A stretch of 64,000 nucleotides of DNA from the NCBI GenBank assembly GCA_964019055.1, contig OZ025220.1, positions 3,565,978 to 3,629,977 of the forward strand, written 5' to 3'. Below the pieces are notes generated by a model. The model had not been told where the DNA came from. It was given only the letters and a program-made list of their open reading frames with translations, and ran no database searches. This document shows, piece by piece, positions 1 to 13,529 of this stretch (within the stretch, counting starts at the first letter, position 1; each line of letters opens with the position of its first letter). The translations under genes and the position numbers were made by a program. This DNA comes from Anthopleura xanthogrammica (Eukaryota; Cnidaria; Anthozoa; Actiniaria; Actiniidae).

Positions 1-1706
1 CTCAAAGAAACAGTTGCTTCAAAACGTTTACAATAAGTCGTTTCAAGTACTTTTAGTATCAACAAACAGTGGATATCCGATTTGCAAAGGTCATGTTTCA
101 ATCAATTCTGCGTTTGTTTAACATATTATTTTCAGAATTCAAGCTTAAGATTCGATATTGGCAAATGTAGCATAAAAACTCAACAGGGAAACTTATCTTA
201 AAATAATCTTTTAAAATTTATAAAGCTAGAGAAATCTTTCATTAAATATTTAAATTTTAAACAAATATTTGTAAAGGAAGTCTCTTATGCTTGTTATAAA
301 TACCATTCACAGGAAGTTCCTGTTAAACCACTAAGTATGTAGTTCCTGGTTTCAGTTTGATCAGTGATCAAATAGCGTAGGCAAATAAATATATAATGCT
401 GAATAATGTGAAATCACCGCCATCATTTTTTGTCTTTATTCAAACTTCTATTTCTCTCAGATTGAAAAACTTTTGAAATGTTCATAGGATTTTTTTAAGA
501 AAAAGTAGGTGAACTTTCCCTACCTAAACATGAAATTTGACATACATGAACGCAGTTGTGAGTTGAGTCTTTCGAACCAGATATGATGATGTTAGAGCTC
601 GACTGTTCAGAATTTCAAGTCCTCTTCGTCCTTATACCTTCATTCTTGAACAACCTCACTCGTATTGACTTCAAATGAAAGATTGTTTCCGCAAGCCACG
701 GTTAACAAAACAGGAAGGATCATAAAACGAAATGAATAATAGAAAGAGAAACATTTCTTTTTCATGTACCAATGTCCGAGGTTCAGGTTTCTTGTACATG
801 CATGGCGTTGCATTTTTTTAAAGAATTCTTACTTAAAACCATACACTATAAAATGCTGTGACCACTATTACATTCAAAGCAAATTGGAAGATTTACCTAA
901 GAATAAGACTATGAACTTTACTCGGCCAAAACTGCAGTTCTTATCGTTGAACAAATATGTTTTCAAAATATTGCATGCATAAGTTTATCGATATTATATA
1001 AATACTAGCTAACAAGAGTTGGTAAGTCCGCTACCTGCTAAGAGAGAGGTCATTAGTTCAGTTCACTTATTTCGACTTCTCTCTAATCCGTGTAGCTTCA
1101 GCTTTGAATATTCTTAAAACAGAGCATTGATGGAGAGAGGGGGTAAAGTGCGCACCGCTGGTTTCCTGGTAGACCAGCTACTAGATGAAGGAACTACCGA
1201 CGTTATAAAGCCTTTACCTGTTAAATCTATTTTTTCCTAATTTATTTATTTATTTACATTACTTCATCCATTGAATAATTACTAATGGAGGGGGTTAGCA
1301 CAACAGAGCTGGGCTCCAAATTAAGTGCGCCCTAACAGAAATATATAAATCTAACCAGAGAAACTTATTATTCTCATAAAATGAACAAGGAAACGATGAA
1401 GAAACGTATATGGGCTGTTTAAGCAGTAATTACCTTGTGCATGTTGTCAATCAGTCTTCACCTTCTCTCTTTGAGTTGTACATTGTTGTACAACGTTCCT
1501 CATTCAAACCCGGACTGAAGATGAACCATATGAAAGTGACGTATCGTATTCATGCCGACAATCTTCTATAATCATTGGTGCACTGAGTTAGAAAACGAAA
1601 GTACACACCAAGAATAACTGTGACAGATCAAACAAAATTGCTTTTTAATTTATCTATTTGTTTTTTATAGTAAACATTTGAACAAATATTACAATTTATG
1701 ACTATA
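1..1706. other. AT-rich stretch with no recognisable gene
   Basis: No reading frame here looks like a known protein, and I saw no convincing exon. Only short chance frames are present. Treated as intergenic or intronic DNA of an unseen neighbour. Confidence 0.5.
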
Positions 1707-1707
1707 T

Positions 1708-3940
1708 GAGCGTGTTCACACTGCAACTTTAAGCTAGCTTAAAATATCATTTAGCTAGCTAATACGATAACCCAGTGTGAACGCGTTTTTCTAGCTAGCT
1801 AGAACTTGACCGGAAACGTGGAAATTTCAAACCATGTCGGGACAGGGTCGCGGTAAAACGCGGAAACTGAAACGGCGGAAAGCGGAAAGCGGAAAGCGGA
1901 AAGCGGAAAGCGGAAATTCGATACATTTCATTATACTCCAATTTCGTACAAGAATCAACATGAATTGAAATTCAATACATTTTATAATACTCAAATTTTC
2001 GTAAGAGAATCAATATCAATATTTGAAACTTCAGAAATACTCATGTTTTACGATAAAGAATCGAAAACATATCTATGAAATTAAACCGAACACATTAAAC
2101 ATCTCTAGGGATTTTAAGATGATAAAATAATAGGCGCTGTACTCGGGTTTATCCTATATGCCGGCGCTGACTGATGATCATCACTAAGGTCAATGTCACG
2201 CACGTACACTCTTCTAATTTCTACAAAACCCTCCACAAAAACTACGTTCACGCGGAGGGGAGATGCTTTTTTGATCTCGGGAAACCCATAATTTAAGTTC
2301 AACTTGTTTTTCATCCAATGAATTACTTTCTGTATTCACTTGTCTCTTTAATTCTGTCTTTGCTACTTGGACGTCACATATCGCGTGACATAAGACAAAT
2401 TAGCACAAAAAATTACTTAGCATTTTTCAGTTTACCGTGAAGTCAAATCGTTTCTCTTCCTTTGATATGGGTTTTATTTACGACTTTAGCACACTACCAC
2501 CTTTATATCGGCGATGATATCAGTCCTGGTTGGAAGAGACGGCAAATTTGTTCTTGTAAAGTCCATAGAATTTTGCAAAATACATAAGTTTAAAATACTT
2601 GTGTGGTTTTCATTTTATTATTTTCGAAAAGCGAAAAGCACGTTTGAGCTATCACTGAAAGCACAGAAGTCATGTCTGTCTTTAAGTTAACCAAATCAAT
2701 TTTTCGTCTTCACCGAAAGAAGATTTGCGAAACAATTTTGTGGTTGTAGCTCTGAGAAGAAGTGGCTTAAAGACCAGAAAAACTTAATTGCACTGCAAAA
2801 TAGTCCTTCAGTTCCATAGAAAACACTTCATAGAAGGTACATTCATTGATGTTAACTAAGATTTCCTAAAAAAATCGACACGAAAATGCGTAAAACTCTC
2901 GATACGGTAATACAAAAGAGGGTCGCCATTTTGAGATATTGAGATATTTGGACAGAAATACTTGAACTGTGGTTGTTTTTTGTTGTTTTTACTACATTTT
3001 ACACTTTGATCATCTTTGTCTTCATTACTAGCAAGAGAAAAGTGATATTTGACGCTTTGAGTTTTTGTTTTTCAATCCCATTTTAAGAAAAAAGACTAAA
3101 TTTGCATAGCTTTCCAATAAAATTTGACGGCCAGCGAACCGCTCGCGCGAGGTTGTGACGTCAAAAAAAGATTCCATGAAATCTCCCATAGAATAAACCC
3201 GAGTACAGCGCCTATTATTTTATCATCTTAAAATCCCTAGAGATGTTTAAAGTGTCCGGTTTAATTTCATAGATATGTTTTCGATTCTTTATCGTAAAAC
3301 ATGAGTATTTCTGAAGTTTCAAACATTGATATTGATTCTCTTACGAAAATTTGAGTATTATAAAATGTATTGAATTTCAATTCATGTTGATTCTTGTACG
3401 AAATTGGAGTATAATGAAATGTATCGAATTTCCGCTTTCCGCTTTCCGCTTTCCGCTTTCCGCCGTTTCAGTTTCCGCGTTTTACCGCGACCCGTCGGGA
3501 CATGGTTTTTTTGCTCATAAGCTAGCTAAAAGGGTTTACGTTGACAGATTTTTGTTTGCTATGCGGTGGGTCCTGTCCATTATGTCGGTCAACTGGTGCG
3601 TGGTTTCGAGTTGTAGTTAAGCAAGCGTCGTTGATTAATGATATATTTCAATCGAAGTTTTCTGATAAGTCGCTTCGTTGAAATAAACATGAAGAGAGAG
3701 TACAGGAGTAAAAAAGCTTGGACTGATTCGGCCATGTTGACAACAACACAAATCCCGCCAAATCCCGCCAAAAGTTCAAAATACGTATTAAATTACTGTT
3801 GTTGTTTGGTAACTCGCTTGTACATTAGTAATGTGAACGTCAAAAAATCGCTAACTAGCTTAACTTGTAACGTGATGACAGATAAATAAACATGAAAATG
3901 AACTAAGCTAGCTAAATTATGTTACAGTGTGAACACGCTC
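1708..3940. mobile_element. Foldback (long-TIR) non-autonomous DNA transposon
   Basis: The left end (GAGCGTGTTCACACTG at 1708) is the reverse complement of the right end (CAGTGTGAACACGCTC ending at 3940). The arms run about 1708–2158 and 3190–3940 and include a run of GCGGAAA units (about 1872–1915) mirrored by TTTCCGC units (about 3430–3463). Both sides are flanked by TATA, a possible target duplication. The right arm is about 300 bp longer, with extra sequence around 3530–3900. No transposase was found in the ~1 kb interior, so it would depend on enzymes made elsewhere. The superfamily is not assignable from what I can see. Confidence 0.8.
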
Positions 3941-4351
3941 TATAAATACACATTACAAAAGATGTTTTTACCAAAAAAATGTACAAGAAACTATAACATA
4001 AGCTAATTTAAAAAAAATCAATACCTTTTCACAATACCATTCCACAATAAATAACTATGCATATTTTTTATCATAAGTGGCTTATTGATATTCTTACTTG
4101 ATCAGCGCCAGGCTTTCGTATGTGCAACTTCGTAGTCATTGTTAAAATACGGGGTCCAAACCTAAAGTCTGATGTCGGATTGTCTCTCTCTTGTACGATA
4201 CATAAGGTTTAATTTGACTTTTAAGAAACCTACTTGACCAATGAACATACGTCATGGTAAACTAGTAGTATATGTTTGTCAGTCATCACGCAAGAACTCC
4301 ACTGCATTGTGATTGGTTTATAGTTTCTAGGTACAGTATAAGTCAACACAT

Positions 4352-4587
4352 GAAAACATTATGTCCAAGGTATAATAGTCCCCTTCACAGTTCCCTGAGC
4401 CATCTTGAAAGGCAGCCGTGCCTTTGTATCGAAGCAATACAAACGGTGAGCTTGCAATGATAGAGACAAATGAATTTTTAACACCTTGGACAACTTTTCA
4501 CATTCGATGCAAAGGCACGGCTACCTTTCAAGATGGCTCAGGGAACTGTGAAGGGGACTATTATACCTTGGGCATAATGTTTTCCCA
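4352..4587. mobile_element. Hairpin MITE, family 1, copy 1
   Basis: A near-perfect inverted repeat. The left arm (aaaacattatgtccaagg, then the AGTCCCCTTCACAG block) is mirrored by CTGTGAAGGGGACT and ccttgggcataatgtttt on the right. The centre carries the TTTTTAACACCTTGGACAA motif. A second member with the same arms and centre is at 55403–55630. Non-coding. Confidence 0.8.
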
Positions 4588-4829
4588 TTTCAGACCACGT
4601 GTCATTCTCTTGAGGATAAGAATCTTTGTTTGAGTGGTATCAATATTCATGTGTCGTTTCGTGCGCAACCAATAAAAAAAGAAATGGTACTCTAAAGAAT
4701 GACACTTCTGTAATGAGAAAACATTACGCCCAAGGTAAAGATATCTATTAAAATCGTAGTGATTATTATTCTAATGTTCGATGACTTTCAGCGTTTTACA
4801 GTTTCAGTATTTAGTTAATTACGGTTTAA

Positions 4830-5665
4830 TCATTCGAGTACTGTTGTATTCATGGCTATAGCAGGGACAACAGGCGTGTATTTGAAATAGTGTAAACAGC
4901 GTCGGATTTGGCTGTTGAAATCTCTCTTCATGAATCCATAAAGTACTGGATTGACCAATGATGACAAGCTAAGCACAAGAAGATTAAAACGCTCAAGAAC
5001 ACTGGGGACGAGGTTTGGTTGTTGGAAGACGAGATTAACCATGGTCATGTAGATAACCAGTACCCAGGTAAGAAGAAAAAGCACAACTACAACAACAAAG
5101 ACTTTGACGGTCTTGCCTTCCAGTGATGCTCTTTGCGCACCCTCGCGCTGTGAACGTGTAATGCCTTCACGTTTCAGCTTTGCCGTGTGGTACCTGAGAC
5201 GTGCATATATACGAATATACCCAATACTGATGGCCAAATATGGAAGTATTACGAACCCTAACATAGTAATCACAAGATATACTTTATGGTAGATAGCTTT
5301 TCTCTCATCTTTCCACGCCAAAGGGAGTAACGAACAGGTTATGGCTGTGATCCAGACGGTGATCAGGATCTTCCTGTAATGCCTTGACTGCTACATATCT
5401 GTCCCAAGTGACAGCACAGATGTTTCCGACTCCAACATGATGACCACATTAGCATGGCCGAGGAACACGGTATACGGAACCCATGGGTGATTCAATGGCA
5501 ATATACACCTCCAATTAACACATCAGACACAGCCAGAGACAATACGAAATAGTTGGTAAAAGTTCTAAATTCCTTGATGAACATCACCATACAGATAACC
5601 GCCATGTTGGCGAGAACCACGAGAACACATACCATAATCAAGGCGACCTTAAACTCAATTTTTTC
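4830..5665 (-). pseudogene. Class A (rhodopsin-like) GPCR, frameshifted exon
   Basis: Read on the minus strand, this exon-like block encodes a rhodopsin-family receptor in the right order. TM1 has the LANMAVI asparagine, TM2 reads LSLAVSDV, and WDRYVAVK (DRY codons at 5395–5403) is the TM3 motif. TM4–TM5, a long third intracellular loop, TM6 and TM7 with NPVLYGFMKRDF follow in an intact 163-residue frame (4830–5321). It is broken: the frame shifts near 5500, a TAA lies at 5449–5451 and the frame shifts again near 5375–5393. A good minus-strand acceptor (pyrimidine-rich, ending AACTAG) precedes position 5665, so an upstream exon is expected but was not found. The ligand cannot be predicted. 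Sequencing errors are possible but three lesions favour a pseudogene. Confidence 0.8.
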
Positions 5666-5855
5666 CTAGTTGAAAGATAAAAAAATGGGTTTGATTAATT
5701 TGATTTGATTGGGAATCAAGGAAGCGAGGCAATTGCTTCACATTTCGGTTTCAGCTTCCGCCTTTGTTTTGGTCTCTCTCTTGATTCGAGATTGTTTTTT
5801 CGGGTTCTCCGGTTTTCCTTCCTCCCCGAAACCTCAATTCCAAGCCCAATTCCAA

Positions 5856-6189
5856 TTCGATCTGTGAGTTAGCCATGTCCTGACTTAGATCGGCCCAGAG
5901 GTTGTTTCAGGGTTCTATCTGTGAATTAGCCATGCCCTGACTTAGATCAGCCCAGAGGTTGTTTCAGGGTTGGATCTGTGAATTAGCCATGCCCTGACTT
6001 AGATCAGCCCAGAGGTTGTTTCAGGGTTCGATGTGTGAGTTCATGCCCTGACTTAAATCAGCCCAGAGGTTGTTTCAGAATTCGATCTGTGAGTTCATGC
6101 CCTGACTTAAATCAGCCCAGAGGTTGTTTCAGAATTCGATCTGTGAGTTCATGCCCTGACTTAAATCAGCCCAGAGGTTGTTTCAGGGT
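5856..6189. repeat. Minisatellite, about six ~55–61-bp units
   Basis: Six consecutive units share the core ATCTGTGAGTT…CCTGACTTA.ATC.GCCCAGAGGTTGTTTCAG. The first three are about 60 bp and contain TTAGCC. The last three are about 55 bp and lack it, so expansion occurred in two steps. Diverged single copies lie at 7146–7202 (same strand) and 23776–23840 (opposite strand). Confidence 0.85.
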
Positions 6190-7870
6190 ATCGAGGGAAA
6201 ATTGAAGGTTTGGCCTTCTAGAACACCAGCTGTGTACGCCGATATTAGCATTAAAAAAAAGATAAAGATCAAGGTAGTTTTACGTAGCTGGTGTTTTAGG
6301 GAGCAGTCGAAGTGCAGCCCTTTATTTATTTTATTTCATTATTATTTTTTTATTTGAGATTTGCCCGCAGGCCGGTGCTGTACAATAGAACACGGGGTCC
6401 CCTTCGAGGTACATTGTACCAATTCCCAACCCTTAAAATTCCAATCCCCATCCCACAATCAACCCATTAAGAAATCATTATTAAAGGCCAGACGCTGAGG
6501 GTGGTCACTGCCAGGGTTTCTTTACATCCTCAGTGGTTCTTTTACGTTCCTCCGATGCAGGGTTAGGTAATGTGGAGAGACGGGACCGCTATCTTACGTG
6601 GTCATCGACGTAAATCGGTTATTGCTCTTTCTCGATCAGTGTTCCGTTTTAGGAATATTTAAAGCTACGACTAACCAGTACAGCAAATGATACTCGGGGG
6701 GAATGAACTACCGAACTTTTGCTTTACTGGCAGATTCTTGAAGTAAAAGACAAACACACACACACACACACGAAAAATATCTTTTTACGGAATGTGTGAC
6801 GTCACATCAAAACAAAAACAGGAAGAGATCCGCAAAGTAGTCAAAATATATATTAGTTTTTAGGGGACTTGGGGAGGTGTTGGAACATACTATAATTTTG
6901 TTATCGTATTTATTGGTTTTTGGGGGATTGGGGGGGGGGGGGGGGGGGGGTGGGGTCTAGAAAAATAAAATAAAAAACACATTACAATAAAGACAAACTA
7001 AAGCATTGTATCTAACTCTGTTTCTTTAGAACAAGTGTTCATAGCTAAGGAACAGATTGCTGAAAAGGGTAGTGTTGGTTAGGTTTCTCCCTTGTTTCGT
7101 ATTTCCCCCCGGTTTTCTCAGCAAAATTCATTACGTTAAATTCTAATTCGATGTATGAGCTGGCTGTGCCTGACTTATATCAGCCTTGGGGTTGTTTCGG
7201 GGAACAAAAAAAATTATTTGACACTCGGATGAAAACGCCCCAATTTTTGAAAGTCCAAATAATTCAAATATTTGAGGATAATATGACTCAATTATGATCA
7301 TGACGAAAATTTTAACCTGGGAGCCACTTGCAGTTGAGAAATTTTAGTTTAAAAGTTAAAAGAACAAAAGCGTTGAGTAAATGAGGTCATTTACTCACAA
7401 TTTAGATGCTAAAAAAATTATAATTTTCATTCGCCACTTTTGACTGTGAAGATAATATGTTGCTTGGCTACTGTTGGGGGCATATCAAATAGATAAGTTT
7501 TACCAATGTTTAAGTCATTTGCGATTTTCGTCGATTTTCATCCAAGTGCCTCTTTAAAACAAAATATATAATCTGGTGTTATGTATACCAGGAGTTTCCA
7601 ACATCCTTCAAAAAATCTATGTTTAATAAATTGATAGTTACATTTTCCGCATTTGTCGAGGTCTAGAGTCACTAATGTATTCTCAACCGGAACCATCACT
7701 CCAAGCGTCCTATTGGTCCATGATGATTAAGATATGGGTAAGCCAATTCCTACGTCGACCTGACCGCATGGTAACCAAGTATATTCATGCAAGGTCGATT
7801 GATTGAACTTCTGCACTTTGATCTGCAGGCTAATAGCATATATACAATTTGTTTGCGCATGCGCCATATT
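6190..7870. other. Non-coding stretch with a poly-G tract and a stray minisatellite copy
   Basis: No gene seen. It contains a short (AC)n run near 6752–6770, an uninterrupted poly-G run near 6928–6950 and a diverged unit of the 5.86-kb minisatellite at 7146–7202. The stretch around 6300–6610 looks like the tail of a dispersed repeat but could not be assigned. Confidence 0.5.
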
Positions 7871-7879
7871 TGAATCACA

Positions 7880-8783
7880 GGCACCCCAAGCTTAGCCTCC
7901 TTTGCAGACGTTCTTAGGGTCGTCACGTCGTCACGCAACGTTTCTCTCCCCACTAACGTATGCTTACTTGAGCAGAACATCCCTTTTCAAGAATTGACCA
8001 ATCAGCATGAACCTTCTAAAATTGAGAAGGTTCTTGCTGATTGGTCGTTGGACGACTTTGACCGCAATACTTTTGCGGGAACCATACGAACGTATCTGAT
8101 TTCAAACTTCGGTCTTTGTTGACTTATTTATCACGGTTATCTCTTTCTCTAGCCAGTATTAACTGGAGATCCTACAAATTTATTTGGGAAAATAAGCGAT
8201 ATATTGAAGTAAGCACTCGTAACATAAATCTGACAAATAATCAAGTTGTTTCGAGGATGTGATGTGTAAAGAGCACTGAAGTTTTTCCAAACGCATTCAT
8301 CTTCATTGGTGCTAAGGTCACCCTAAGGTCACCCACATAAAAATAAATCTAAGAAAAATCCGTCTTGTTCGTCCGTAAAAATATCAGCACAAAACCAAAT
8401 GACAAGAAGATATGTGTAAAGAAGGACTTTCACAGGCTCCGACGACGAAAAAGTAACCTCCGAAATTTAGTTTATTACACGGTGTTCAAGCTATTTACAT
8501 GTAATTATATCAGTGCCATCATTTCCGCTTTATACAAAACCAGTTCGCTTTAATTGGCTTTTGCACAACTTGATGATAGACTATGAACAACATGGATCTA
8601 GTGTCACCGCAGAATTTTATATCGACGTTTGTAATTGGGTCATCGAAAACAATTGGTAGATTTGGATTGGCTCGTGATCACAATGGGAAAGGAATGTTCT
8701 GCTCAAGTAAGCAGACGTTCGTCGGGAGAGAAGTATTGCGTGACGACCCTAAGAGCGTCTGCGTAGGAGGCTACCCCAAGCTT
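7880..8783. mobile_element. TIR element with ~100-bp inverted ends and inner hairpin
   Basis: The block 7880–7988 (…CTTACTTGAGCAGAACAT…) recurs as its reverse complement at 8683–8783 (ATGTTCTGCTCAAGTAAG…). Both contain the 'CGTCACGCAA' and 'CCCCAAGCTT' tracts. A perfect small hairpin around 8000–8045 (CCAATCAGCA…TGCTGATTGG) lies inside. No transposase frame was seen, so it appears non-autonomous. Confidence 0.7.
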
Positions 8784-8979
8784 TAATTTTGCGGTTTTTG
8801 AAACACTGTTAAATGTTTTAAAAGTTTGAAAAATTCACATAAACAAACAAACCATAATTAATTCATGTTTTGTTTTGTCGTTTATTTTCAATTTAATAAA
8901 GTTTAATAAAGCATATTTGATTTTGTAATTGTTTTGACTTAGAGAACTACTTGTAGTTTTGTAGTTCCCTGTTCGACAA

Positions 8980-11540
8980 GCCTCTTTCGAATTAACCAAA
9001 ACATTTAAACATTTCTCCTTAAAACCCGTTGACGAAGCATTTGTAATAGCTCAGTTAAAGTCCTTAAAGACGAACTGGTTTGGATAAAATCAGTGCCCGT
9101 CTGCTTAAAGATGCTGCTCCTGCCATCTCGCCATCTCTAACTAAACTCCTCAACTCATCTATCAACCTTCATTCCTTCCCGTCTGTTTGGAAATGTTCTA
9201 AAGTCATTGCTCTCTTCATGTCCGGGGACAGATCTGACCCCTGCAACTACCGACCGATCTTCATATTGCCGACTATAAGCAAACTTCTGGAAAAGGATGT
9301 TCATATTCAATTCTATGAATATTTACATGTAAACAATCTTCGAACTGACAAGCAGCATGGATTTCGTCACCGTCATTCTACAGTGTCCGCTTTATCCCAT
9401 TTTGCTGACGAAATATTGTGTAATATAGAAAAAGGCATATTATGCGGGGCTGTGTTTCTGGACTTATCGAAAGCATTCGATACCATCAACCACCATACAC
9501 TGCTAAGAAAACTGTCTTCTGTTGGGGTATGCAATGACGATCTTGCCTGGTTCAAATCATACTTATCCTCCCGTCTACTAAGAACGTCGTGTGGACTCGA
9601 ACTGTCTGATCCTCTTGAATGCAACCTACGTGTACCGTAAGGCAGCATTTCGGGACCGCTACTTTTCATAGTTTACATCAACGATCTGCCAAACTGTGTT
9701 CCAGACGCACAAGTGTCCTTATATGCGGATGACACGGTGCTGTACTGATTTTCGTCGACCTCCAGTGAGCTGGAAGCTGAACTGAACGCTGATCTGCAAA
9801 AGATAGGCGACTGGCTCATCGACAATCAACTAACACTTAATACATCCAAGACAAAAGTGATGCTCATTGGCAGTAGCATGAGACTACGTAAGGTGAACTC
9901 TATCTCAATTCAAGTCTACAGCAGTGATGTGGAAAGGGTGGAGGACTTTAAATACCTTGGTGTTACATTCTCATCTGACATGACCTGCTCAGATCACATT
10001 GATGATCTCTCAAAATCAACCAACGTCTTGGCTTTCTTAAAATGATAAAGCACCTCCTACCGCACTTTGCCAGACTGCTTTACTATAACAGCTTGATATT
10101 ACCTTTGTTTAGCTATGGAGACATAATCTGGGGAGATAAGAACAATTCCACGATAATGCCATTACCAGAAATATTGGACATGGTCAGCGGTGTTACTAAT
10201 TAATGAAAACCCAGTGGTTTTGTAGGGGAAAATATAACTAACATGGTCCCCAAAGACATATTTATAATTAACTGAGATGTTAGAAAAAATTCATGTCAAA
10301 AAATAGCCACTTCGCGATTAAAAGTACAGTCAATATAATTTCGTTGCGAAAATCTCACCACAGGTAGCCCATGAAGATCAATAAAGATAGCTTCAAACGT
10401 AAATCATGCCTTTGGGCTTCTTGATTGTATCCAAGCAGTCAATTGAAGCTTCTAAAAGCAAAATGGCGGCATTGCGAGTGTTGTGAAGTGTTTGGTGAAG
10501 TTTTTAAAGGTTTTTTTTGTAATTTTTTACCTAAAACTACGAGCTATCATGGCGTCGAGTCGCTTAAAATAGGCTAACTTCAAACTCCTTGGGAACTAAC
10601 TCCACAAGGCATATTATCCGTTTTAAAGCTGTTTTGGATTTATTAAACACTCGTTTGTTGATACCGAGTCCAGCACTTTGACTTCGTAGATTATTTCGAC
10701 TTCAAATGGGATGCTTTTGAGCTCGAGTATGGCCAGATTTACAGACGATGTATGGAATCTAGAGCTTCCGAAGGCAAGTAGTCAGGGAACTATTTTATCG
10801 CTTGACTCAATGATCGATTTTACGTTTATTTAGTAGCTTGTTGGGTAGGTTGTTTATCGCGAGTCCGGCACAGAGTAGATAAAACCCCTATTCGCTATAA
10901 ATCAGGGAAGCTCTAAATTCCCCATACATTTCCTATAAAACTCGGCGACCATTTTGTAAGCTGAAACGCATCATTGCTCATGTGTGAGCAGGCTCATGTC
11001 CCATATTTCTGGCAATGGCAAAGTCTGCAAGTTCTACAGAACAAAGCCGCTAAAGTCATTCTTGATCGTCCTGTCCATTCATCTGCTTCTGATGCCCTAC
11101 AAACACTTAATTGGATCAAGGTTGATAAACGCAGACAGTACCATAGATGTCTCTACATCTTCAAATGCAAGAACAACCTACTAGCATCCCATCTTAGCCT
11201 AGTGAAACTTTATGATATGCATAGATATAACACAGGAAACTTGCAGGATTTCCGTCTGCCTGCCGTAAAGACCAACTGGGGCAAGGAACGTTTGTGCTAT
11301 CAAGCCGTAAAAGAATGGAACTCTCTCCCTCTATATATAAGAAACAGCACTTCCATTGACACTTTCAAGTCCCTTTTTTTCGCAATGTAATTGAACTGGA
11401 TCTATGAATGCATGTTTATTTATTCATTTATTATTGATTATTTATCTATATGTTATATCATCCATGTTTTTTATTAGGACTCAGTTGAAAACCATAATTG
11501 TATCAAATGGCTTCCTAATAAAACATTAGTAAACATAAAC
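8980..11540 (+). mobile_element. Degenerate LINE (CR1/Jockey-like), reverse transcriptase and C-terminus
   Basis: The frame at 9080–9640 encodes the fingers and palm of a non-LTR reverse transcriptase: DPCNYRPI, QHGFRHRHSTVSAL and AVFLDLSKAFDTINH. It continues after a stop as [13 protein letters not shown] and YADDTVLY, the catalytic YADD box (about 9720–9750), which is followed by another stop. The thumb (SKTKVMLIG, FKYLGVTFSSDM) reaches about 10045. The C-terminal part (LQVLQNKAAKVILDRP … VKEWNSLPLYIRNS) resumes at about 11018 after an inserted TIR element and ends at 11390. The 5' half with the endonuclease is missing, as usual for 5'-truncated LINEs. The AT-rich 3' end contains AATAAA near 11519. 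Dead copy; clade is by resemblance only. Confidence 0.88.
10157..11020. mobile_element. 864-bp TIR element nested in the LINE
   Basis: The LINE reading frame is cut at 10157. The ends are imperfect inverted repeats of about 26 bp: TGCCATTACCAGAAATATT on the left, and on the right a sequence ending ATATTTCTGGCAATGGCA at 11020. No transposase was found. The target duplication is unclear by eye. It inserted after the LINE. Confidence 0.75.
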
Positions 11541-12289
11541 TACAAAGGTTTAGCTTGTCCAGATGTGAGTTATTTAGGCCTTTCTAAGCATTTAATGTTG
11601 TACCTAGTTGTGAACTAGGCTAAGGTTGTAGTCATAGGCGGCGGGCTAGGGTGGGCCGGGGGTGCTAGAACACCCTCACTTGAGATTTTGGGGGGCTGAG
11701 CCCCCCACTTTTTAAAGATAATTCTGAACCTCCCCAATTGTAATTTAACTTTTTCGGGTTCTTGATTTTTTGTTTTTTTTCCTTCGGCGATTTTGAAAGT
11801 GTTTGTTTTTCTGCCGCGATTTTTTTGTTAAGTTTTGTATCTCTTCTTGGCAATTTTGGCGATTACGGCCCCCAGTTTTTATGTCCTTCCGCCGCACTGG
11901 AAGGTACAAGGACAGTGTTTGCGTAAGGAATTTCTATATCAGTGAATGTTTTCTATCTTGTCTATCTTGTCTAACTTTTATGAATTCATTCATTATATTT
12001 TTCTACTAATTAGTTATTTTCGTGTTACCTAGCTGCACTTTTCTTTCGAAGCGGTAGCACGAAAATAGCTTCTCCTTAGAACGTTTATCTTACTGAATTA
12101 GTGGAAAACACACGGTACTAACTTATGAACGGGCAATATTTTTACTTTTAACTGCTTTCTTAGGGCTATATGAGGAAGTTTATTACCTGGAGATTCGTGG
12201 CCTAATTTACCGGTGTATTGAAGTAAACATATCAAGTAAGCGAGTTGTTTGAGACTAGGGCTACAACCCAACCAAATAGGATCACATTA

Positions 12290-12430
12290 GTTGAAGTTAA
12301 AAATTGTCAATACGTACTTCTGATACGGCCAAAAGAACAGCAACATAGTAGAAAAAATCCAATAGAATTTTATTCGTATTGCTCGAAGTTGCCTATCTAG
12401 ATTACGCGCTCAAACTGGAAGGCATAAGAG
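12290..12430 (+). repeat. Dispersed ~140-bp repeat, copy 1
   Basis: The segment with GTCAATACGTACTTCTGATA and TTGCCTATCTAGATTACGCG recurs in the same orientation at 47346–47480 with a few differences. Just downstream, the phrase TTAGATGGCAAGAAAAGCTG at about 12497 recurs near 17883. Confidence 0.75.
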
Positions 12431-13529
12431 TGTCAGGGCACGGCGCGACAGCTGACTGCTTGCGAATGTCCAAGCTTTTATTCTTAGATGCTTTACTTAG
12501 ATGGCAAGAAAAGCTGATTTTCCCTTAAAATTGGTATTTATTTTGTTATTCGATAATTTCTTAAAGTTTTCTGTCAATCAATGGCCTATTTTCTTGAATA
12601 AAACCGACTGTCTTCAAAGACTTCTTCAAGTCATCTGAGTCGGGAAGACAGAAGTTTTAGCTCGTTCAAATAAAATGAAATTGAACATGCCCTTTTATGA
12701 GTACATTTAAAGTGTTCAATAATCTCCAAATCATTGATAACTTGAACAAAAATTAATAAGTAAAATGACTTAAAACGCCCGGGTCTTCTATCAGTCTTCT
12801 ATCATTTTAGCGAAGGTCGGCAAATATTGCATGAATTTAATTAAAAAGATTCGAAGCAGTATTTTCCCAGGTAATAACCTTTCTAGCCTTCAAATGTTCG
12901 AGCATAGAATAATCACAATACTATATAACTTAATCAAAATAAGTACTGAGGTAAATAATATGTAGGCCCTTTCTGATCCTAATATTTGGATTTTGAGAAA
13001 TCTTGCTTTACTGCGTGATTTATAATTTTCTCTTGGCCTTGATCATACATTTCAGCAGCTAGAGCTCAAGCGAAAAAGAACATGCGTGGACATTAAGATA
13101 ACAACCAACGCGTAACTTTGGAATCGCGTGCGGCAAAAAATAACAAACAAAGCATGAAAATGGCCACTGACAAGTAGGGATGAAAACATTGTTACAGAGA
13201 AAAAAGCGCAAAAGCAAAATGTTTTATTTTTTTTATTTTTACTAGGCATTAAGGTGACTGGCTACTTTTGGAAAAAAAATTTGCTAAAATTGCTACAATT
13301 TTTTTAAATGAAGTTTCATTTAATGCTGATTCCGAATATGAAAAGAAAAATGGGGTGTCCCGAGCTCGTTTTCGAGATAATAAGCATTTAATGAATGCCT
13401 CCTCGCGATTTGTTGAAGCAAATATTGCGCCACCGAAGTAATCAGCAAAATGTTTTACAACTCATAAGATAATAGTTCTTTCCAGGCTATATTTATAAGT
13501 TAATGCATGAATTGAGGGTCATTAGTGAT

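Noticed and set aside
1726..1805. Repeated AGCTAGCT motifs as an operator array
   Set aside because: They lie in the foldback arm and recur mirrored at its other end; better explained as transposon sequence.
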